Positions 40,101-43,583 of a stretch of 43,583 nucleotides of DNA are shown here, in pieces (the stretch's first letter is position 1; every line of letters begins with the position of its first letter). Source of the DNA: Planctomycetota bacterium (GTDB lineage Bacteria; Planctomycetota; MHYJ01; WSZJ01). The notes under the pieces were generated by a model, which ran no database searches, had not been told where the DNA came from, and saw only the letters and a program-made list of their open reading frames with translations. The position numbers and the translations under genes were made by a program. The DNA lies in NCBI GenBank assembly GCA_016190145.1, contig JACPRD010000149.1:1-43583 (forward strand), written 5' to 3'.

Positions 40101-41005
40101 CCTGGTGCCGCGGTCCCTCCCCCAATTACCCCGAGTACGACGTCGAAATGGCCCTTCCCATGTACGGCACCGAACTCCTCCTCGTGAACCTCCCCACCGG
40201 CGACGTCTGGCTCTGGCCGTGGCGCTGGAACGCCTTCGGGGCGCTTCCCAACCAGCTTTACGGCGGGGAAGCGCTGGTCGTGGACGGCCGCACGGCGTAT
40301 TTCCGGGCTCTTCCGGCGCGGACGCCCGAGGAGAAGGCGGTGGCGACGCGGATCGAGGTGAAGGTGGACGAGAACGCGATGGCGGACATCAAGGGGGCGC
40401 TGATCCTGCAGCTGGGCACGGCGGCCGCCGCGCGCGGCCAGCTCGAGCAGTTCATCGGCAAGGACCAGCTGAAGGCGATCGTCGCCCAGATCGCCAACGG
40501 CGTCTTCAAGGGCATCGTGGTCAACGCGCACGCCATCAGCGAGTTCGACCTCGACCGGCCGTCGTGCGAAGTCACCTTCGAGGGGACGAGCAAGGGGTTT
40601 GCGCAGCGCAAGAAGGGGAGCGACACGATCACGTTCCGCGGGATCGTCCCGCCGCTCGACCTGTCGAGGCAGCTGCTGCGCGAGAGCGTCCGCAAATACC
40701 CGCTGCGGGCGAGCTGGGCGGACGACATCACGAACTGGAACGTGCTCACGATCGAGCTGCCCGAGTACGAGAGCGTCAGGCTGCCGGAGAGCACGGCGCT
40801 CTCGACGCAGTTCGGGACGTACAACGTGACGTACAAGCTGACGGGGCGGACGCTGCGGGTGGAGCGGCGCCTCGTGATGAACTCCATCGACATCGCTCCC
40901 GAGCGGTACGCGGCGCTCGCGGAGATGCTGAAGACGATCGACGACGCGGAGAAGCGGCAGGTGACGGTGAAGGTGAAGGCGGAGGGGGTGGCGCCGGAGA
41001 AGTAG
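37121..41005 (+). CDS. Giant DUF3857/TPR exported protein, transglutaminase-like pseudoenzyme
   Basis: A 1294-residue protein. GTG 37121 is preferred over ATG 37061, 37106 or 37139 because GGAGG lies five bases upstream; the resulting N-terminus (MREATKMAAK, then TVLLLLLTSWLAVSA) is a good signal peptide without a lipobox. Domains follow the 31629 protein: TPR-like helices, a beta-sandwich (SWKVWLNGVPVG), more TPR, DUF3857, and a transglutaminase-like core. There, Pro976 (MEGDP) replaces the cysteine of YGDC, and the His and Asp positions are also lost (YGTELLLVN, WLWPWRW). The core fold is retained, so a binding role is likely. It is the last gene before the composition changes. Confidence 0.82.
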   Translation: MREATKMAAKTVLLLLLTSWLAVSADEGVFWLDKTQAEDAYKTLSETPDKDRDPGAWVKLGWLELLHQNDADRAMESFARAAEKDPAYGDAHEGLQAAATARLRTDVGAKALAALMEAEPDSARTEAMLRVGRVQAGAFVTWTVPERIAFAEKLLAKTKNARVAQALHQWIQGQFETQLRTDEGFQHWLAQGHVAKWHAIGFFGEAGAASYDDELPPEREFKPGAEYAVGRQAARWGEFEATPGDTDLQGALRHATNRGTAFYMRSVLDSPEERSAFVRIRSTMSWKVWLNGVPVGANDLVRNFAAWEQWHGVTLSKGPNVLLVKFVAPGMDYSFDLTMHQADARAMTDLKSGFEGKSPAPEPNGKEARGGAPAGDALEALALKAEDLASCTLREAMLCGQLYESLGLHQQAERIDRQVFEKLPTSAYVQFFHGAFVEYYPLLPDARRENVARTHFERAVALDPRFAPALMSLARANERKDSDKALEYVQQVLAANAGCADAHQMLARIYGGRGWRAEQEKSLEKAAECARGDFGYAAELAQWHAQNQNFQKAFGIISAIKKTHEVEAWWEEINLLGQAGRDADQLAALEAYRRRFPRNARCPMEMAAVKERMGRTDEAEQLLKLAGMLDPRNGEIPRRLLEIYVNHRDLDKARAQLAVVLAEPARIMAYDENLRRYVLFLAGDGDDWTKPWNVDAREIVKNAPATEDFPTTAHSVILFEQRLVRVIGTDFKWKEEDIHRVVKILSKEGGENYGQLGLGRGEWARFRLRELRVFTPDGRVLEMDSVQEEGRWRMPELDKGAILEFRVSRGNGPIGVDQPVFEVERSPLFQRQNEPVVRSRYVVVIPKGAPIRVRTLNLSAPAVTVETDETTTHTWEFRDLPEFEPEQAMPPAAEVLPGVRFVFGKPSMEAMLERARSRGMGSPVADDVMAKALELTVGLESPEARVRALYKFAVTEIKSGGNSTPSHTLADMEGDPTELLAALLKAAGIPFQYAWCRGPSPNYPEYDVEMALPMYGTELLLVNLPTGDVWLWPWRWNAFGALPNQLYGGEALVVDGRTAYFRALPARTPEEKAVATRIEVKVDENAMADIKGALILQLGTAAAARGQLEQFIGKDQLKAIVAQIANGVFKGIVVNAHAISEFDLDRPSCEVTFEGTSKGFAQRKKGSDTITFRGIVPPLDLSRQLLRESVRKYPLRASWADDITNWNVLTIELPEYESVRLPESTALSTQFGTYNVTYKLTGRTLRVERRLVMNSIDIAPERYAALAEMLKTIDDAEKRQVTVKVKAEGVAPEK

Positions 41006-41041
41006 GAGAACGGCAAAGGCCGGACGCGGTGTGCGGGCGAC

Positions 41042-41241
41042 GTGCCGGCCGTGCTCGGCGACGGCCACCTTGAGGCGCAGGACGATTCGAAGGCGATTCA
41101 ATCGCTGGCGGACGTGCTTCGGAGCGACCCAGGCAACCGGACGGCGAGTCCGGCGTCTCCGCGCTGTGCGAGCTCCCGGCGCGCGACCTCCGCGTCGGCT
41201 GGGCGGGCGTTTTCAAGTCCGGCAACACCTTTCGCGCCTAG
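41042..41241 (+). pseudogene. Degraded coding remnant
   Basis: Two fragments in different frames read like one protein end: VLGDGHLEAQDDSKAIQSLA (and on to RSDPGN), with a TPR-like helix, and then ESGVSALCELPARDLRVGWA (and on to NTFRA), which stops at TAG 41239-41241. Joining them needs one frameshift near 41140. The rest of 41006-41457, including 41242-41400, holds no convincing gene. The assignment as a remnant rests on the protein-like look of both parts and their GC-rich codon use. Confidence 0.35.
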
Positions 41242-41457
41242 CCTTCGGCACCACCCCCGCCAGGGAGAGGACCGGCAAAGGCCGCGACATTGCGAAGCTC
41301 GTCGCGGCGGAGTGCAGGATGCCGGTGCCAGAATGCCCCCCTGCGACGGAGAAGGAATCCGTCGCCGGCCATGGCGGCGCGTCTGGGGGGACGCCGTGAT
41401 CCGCATGATTCGTGCAGGCCGATGCAGGCATGACACGCCATACAGAGGCGCTGAGGC

Positions 41458-42111
41458 CTACGAAGAACGAATCCGTTCGATCTTTGATCGAAGCTCCGCG
41501 GCCAAATCCTTGCCGCAGAGTCGTCCCAAGCAGATCGACCACGCAAGGCATATCGTTGCACTTGCTTCACTCGCATGCCGAAGAAACGAGCGAAGCAAAG
41601 CGGATTTCGTTGGATCCAGTACTTTCTCGTCTTTAGACAAGTACCACGGCGGAAAGAAGTTGGTTATTTTATCCGATGGGCACCTCTGTTCGGCGGAAAT
41701 TCTGGACAACTCATCGCATAGAGCGGCCTCCTCCGGCGGGATTGACTCTAACATAGCAACATCTGGGACTTCTGGCTCGCCTCTCATCCACCAGCAATAA
41801 AACCGAGGTGGAACCTGCGCAATAACAAGAGAATTGCGACAGAATGCCGCTGCACAACCTATCAGTCCGAGTGAGTCGGAGAATTGGCCCTCAAGAAGAA
41901 GTGAAATGGCGTTGTGGAGAGTTAGAAGAGAGGAATGCGCGGCGCCGAAGAGAACTACACGATCGTCCTGAATATTGGTTGGCGAAGCGTCTTCGAGCAC
42001 CTGATCAAATCCGGCCAGTAACTCTTCCAAAAGCCCGATGCGCTCACGAACTACTGTGATGGAAAGCTGATAACTGATGTCTTTTGCAGTTCGCCACATC
42101 TCAATTTTCAT
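41458..42111 (-). CDS. Hypothetical protein, 217 residues
   Basis: No family is recognised. It is a soluble-looking, helix-rich protein with several cysteines and tryptophans (CAAAFCRNS, FYCWWMRGEPE, FFPPWYLSKDEKV), without signal peptide. AGGATA and GGAGG lie upstream of ATG 42111. Base composition is lower in GC than the main block, like the 42415 gene, and both are on the minus strand, so they may have come in together. It could be a leftover accessory or defence-related gene, but I see nothing that proves this. Confidence 0.55.
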   Translation of the reverse strand: MKIEMWRTAKDISYQLSITVVRERIGLLEELLAGFDQVLEDASPTNIQDDRVVLFGAAHSSLLTLHNAISLLLEGQFSDSLGLIGCAAAFCRNSLVIAQVPPRFYCWWMRGEPEVPDVAMLESIPPEEAALCDELSRISAEQRCPSDKITNFFPPWYLSKDEKVLDPTKSALLRSFLRHASEASATICLAWSICLGRLCGKDLAAELRSKIERIRSS

Positions 42112-42414
42112 TATCCTGCCTCCGCGGAATAGGGCTTTGGGCCGTCTGCGAGATCAGACAATCGTGACCGCTGTTGCTAGGAGTAAGTACTTGCATCCGC
42201 AAGTCGAATTGCGATCGAGTTAGATGAACAGCCGCAACGATGGAGTGATGCTCGCATTTCCGTCGCGGGAGGAGGCGAATCATCTGGACGACTGCTACGA
42301 TGCGAGCCGGTCGGATGGTTGTAGGTTGATCGCACATGTATTCTGATCCGTTCCCCTGTCTGCCTCTGACTTCACGCGCAGCACCGACCGCACACCCGCG
42401 TCTCAAAGGAATAG
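42112..42414. other. Intergenic stretch without a recognised gene
   Basis: These 303 bases separate the two minus-strand hypothetical genes. Open frames across it look unnatural, and I see no RNA gene, strong hairpin or promoter pair. It probably carries the promoter for the 41458-42111 gene. Confidence 0.5.
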
Positions 42415-43557
42415 TCACTTCTTCCACTTGACCTTCCACATTCCGGTTTTTGGGTCATATTCTAAAGTCCAATCTTCTCTGCCGGAGTCGGACGGTCCCC
42501 CGGGGGTCTTGCCAACGGGCTTCCCCCCAGAGCCCCCACCGTGACCATTTCCTGCCCTGAAGCTCTCCGCGCTGGCTTTGCTGAGTAGCGCGGCGAGTAA
42601 GATAATTGCGGCTGCCGCAGCACCCACAGCCGCCGCAGGAACCTGCGCACCACCAAGCCAACTCAGAATCCCGTGCAAGACGAGAGCAACTGCCAATAGG
42701 ACGACCATCGCTTTCATGAGGCCTTTGGCTTGCTCCAGCCGAAGTTTCGCGATTGGGTCGAGCCACGACCCCAGGATATACTCCAACCCTAGGAGCACCT
42801 TGAATTGGTTATGGCAGAAGTTCTTGTTTGTCTCACGATCCGCACGGCACTGCGCAGGCGACTTAAGATGAGTCTCAATGCAAGCCCAGAAGTTCCCTTC
42901 GGCCCATGCGAGACAAGCGATGTAGAAGTCCCACGCAATGCCGTGCAGATAGGTCGCATGAAGGACCTCGAAAAGCTGCATCGGGATCACAAGATCCGAG
43001 AATCCCCTAATGGCGACAGCATCGAGTGCCTGCAACAACAACTTCCCTGCCTTTTCGGCCTGGTCCCGACTCTCAGCGGAGAATGTTCCGCTTGGATCTT
43101 GGAGGGATGCAAGAAAACTCTCACACAGTGTTCTGGCGTCGGCAATCCCGAGATGCAGACTGGCGTCTGCAAGAGATCTCTCAATGCCACTGGATGTGAT
43201 TCCTGAGTCGACATAGTCGACAGGGGATGCGGGGCCTGAGTTCTGGCTGAATGCTGATAGCGCAGTTAGCTGCCACGTCGTCAGATCCTCACCAGATTGC
43301 ATGGGCGGAATCCATGATGGGGTCGCCGACACTGGCGACCCCTGCTGTCCGTTGGCCATGTTGAACGCCGGATGTGCAAGCTCTGCCGGGTCGACAAGCT
43401 TGGGGATCTCGCCGCCGGCACCGCCGCCTACGACTGCTGGGACGCGCGGTCCGCCCCCGCCGAGCGCGAACATCGGCCCGACCACCGGGAGGAAGACATG
43501 GCCCAACCCGCCCGCGGGTTTGATGCTTCCCATCAGCTCATCTCGCCAGTCCGCCAT
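42415..43557 (-). CDS. Hypothetical protein with two C-terminal membrane helices
   Basis: A 380-residue protein with no recognised family. The N-terminal 85 residues are glycine- and proline-rich (VVGPMFALGGGGPRVP), the middle is helical with many Trp and Cys (WDFYIACLAWAEGNFWACIE). Two hydrophobic helices lie at about 281-302 and 306-326, and a short glycine-rich linker leads to a final strand pattern WTLEYDPKTGMWKVKWKK. AAGGAG lies 9 bases before ATG 43557. The plan (disordered head, helical body, helical hairpin) is seen in some secreted effector-like proteins, but no toxin motif is visible. Confidence 0.6.
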   Translation of the reverse strand: MADWRDELMGSIKPAGGLGHVFLPVVGPMFALGGGGPRVPAVVGGGAGGEIPKLVDPAELAHPAFNMANGQQGSPVSATPSWIPPMQSGEDLTTWQLTALSAFSQNSGPASPVDYVDSGITSSGIERSLADASLHLGIADARTLCESFLASLQDPSGTFSAESRDQAEKAGKLLLQALDAVAIRGFSDLVIPMQLFEVLHATYLHGIAWDFYIACLAWAEGNFWACIETHLKSPAQCRADRETNKNFCHNQFKVLLGLEYILGSWLDPIAKLRLEQAKGLMKAMVVLLAVALVLHGILSWLGGAQVPAAAVGAAAAAIILLAALLSKASAESFRAGNGHGGGSGGKPVGKTPGGPSDSGREDWTLEYDPKTGMWKVKWKK

Positions 43558-43583
43558 GATCTTCTTCTCCTTATTCTATCTGC

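Noticed and set aside
1..43583. tRNA, rRNA, CRISPR array, transposase or integrase genes
   Set aside because: I saw no cloverleaf-like segments, regularly spaced direct repeats or recombinase motifs; tRNAscan or a covariance-model search would be needed to exclude small RNAs.

Overview
The window is 43.6 kb of very GC-rich bacterial DNA with dense, mostly intact genes. Many are translationally coupled by 4-base ATGA or GTGA overlaps. The organism cannot be named from sequence alone. An LpxL/HtrB-type acyltransferase, several lipoproteins and secreted TPR/HEAT proteins point to a diderm. The mix of HEAT-repeat secreted proteins, DUF3857/TPR lipoproteins and a short N-terminal zinc ribbon fused to membrane helices resembles Planctomycetota or a neighbouring high-GC phylum. 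That placement is an inference with modest confidence, made without any database search.

Layout. (1) 1-3877 is the conserved ssb-rpsR-rplI-dnaB block: the 3' end of a probable ssb, bS18, a bL9 with a long charged tail, a strong intrinsic terminator, and a replicative helicase gene interrupted by a 421-residue intein carrying a LAGLIDADG endonuclease. (2) 3881-5618 is a coupled trio: DUF2071 protein, nitroreductase-family flavoprotein, small zinc-ribbon protein. (3) 5631-9844 holds a TetR regulator divergent from a tungsten/molybdenum aldehyde:ferredoxin oxidoreductase fused to a MoaD/ThiS-like tail, followed by a coupled HEAT protein; three TTTGAA half-sites overlap the AOR promoter. (4) 9879-12478 holds an erythromycin-esterase-like protein coupled to a phosphoribosyltransferase (minus strand), then a HicBA toxin-antitoxin pair. 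(5) 12617-17320 contains a UbiB/ABC1-like kinase gene that appears broken, a small unknown protein, two tandem paralogous lipoproteins and a zinc-ribbon membrane protein. (6) 17372-25637, all minus strand, contains two tandem paralogous radical SAM proteins with their own promoter, and a coupled operon in which the three-subunit proton-translocating transhydrogenase (pntAa-pntAb-pntB) is embedded among secreted proteins of one family. (7) 25819-31360 (plus strand) holds a lipoprotein, a DUF2442 gene without a canonical start, a thioredoxin-like/HEAT protein, and an acyl-lipid cluster (acyl carrier protein, FabZ-like dehydratase, rhomboid protease, LpxL-like acyltransferase). (8) 31629-41005 holds two giant DUF3857/TPR proteins; the first keeps a Cys-His-Asp transglutaminase-like triad and the second has lost it. 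A less biased hypothetical gene lies between them. (9) 41006-43583 is lower in GC, with a coding remnant and two unrecognised minus-strand genes, and may be acquired DNA.

Structures outside genes include a roughly 100-bp palindromic element present twice (26901-27001 and 36867-36970), each copy beginning at the stop codon of a gene. There are also two large purine/pyrimidine inverted repeats (28406-28469 and 31368-31497) and a short 7-bp tandem repeat. I saw no tRNA, rRNA, CRISPR array, transposase or integrase.
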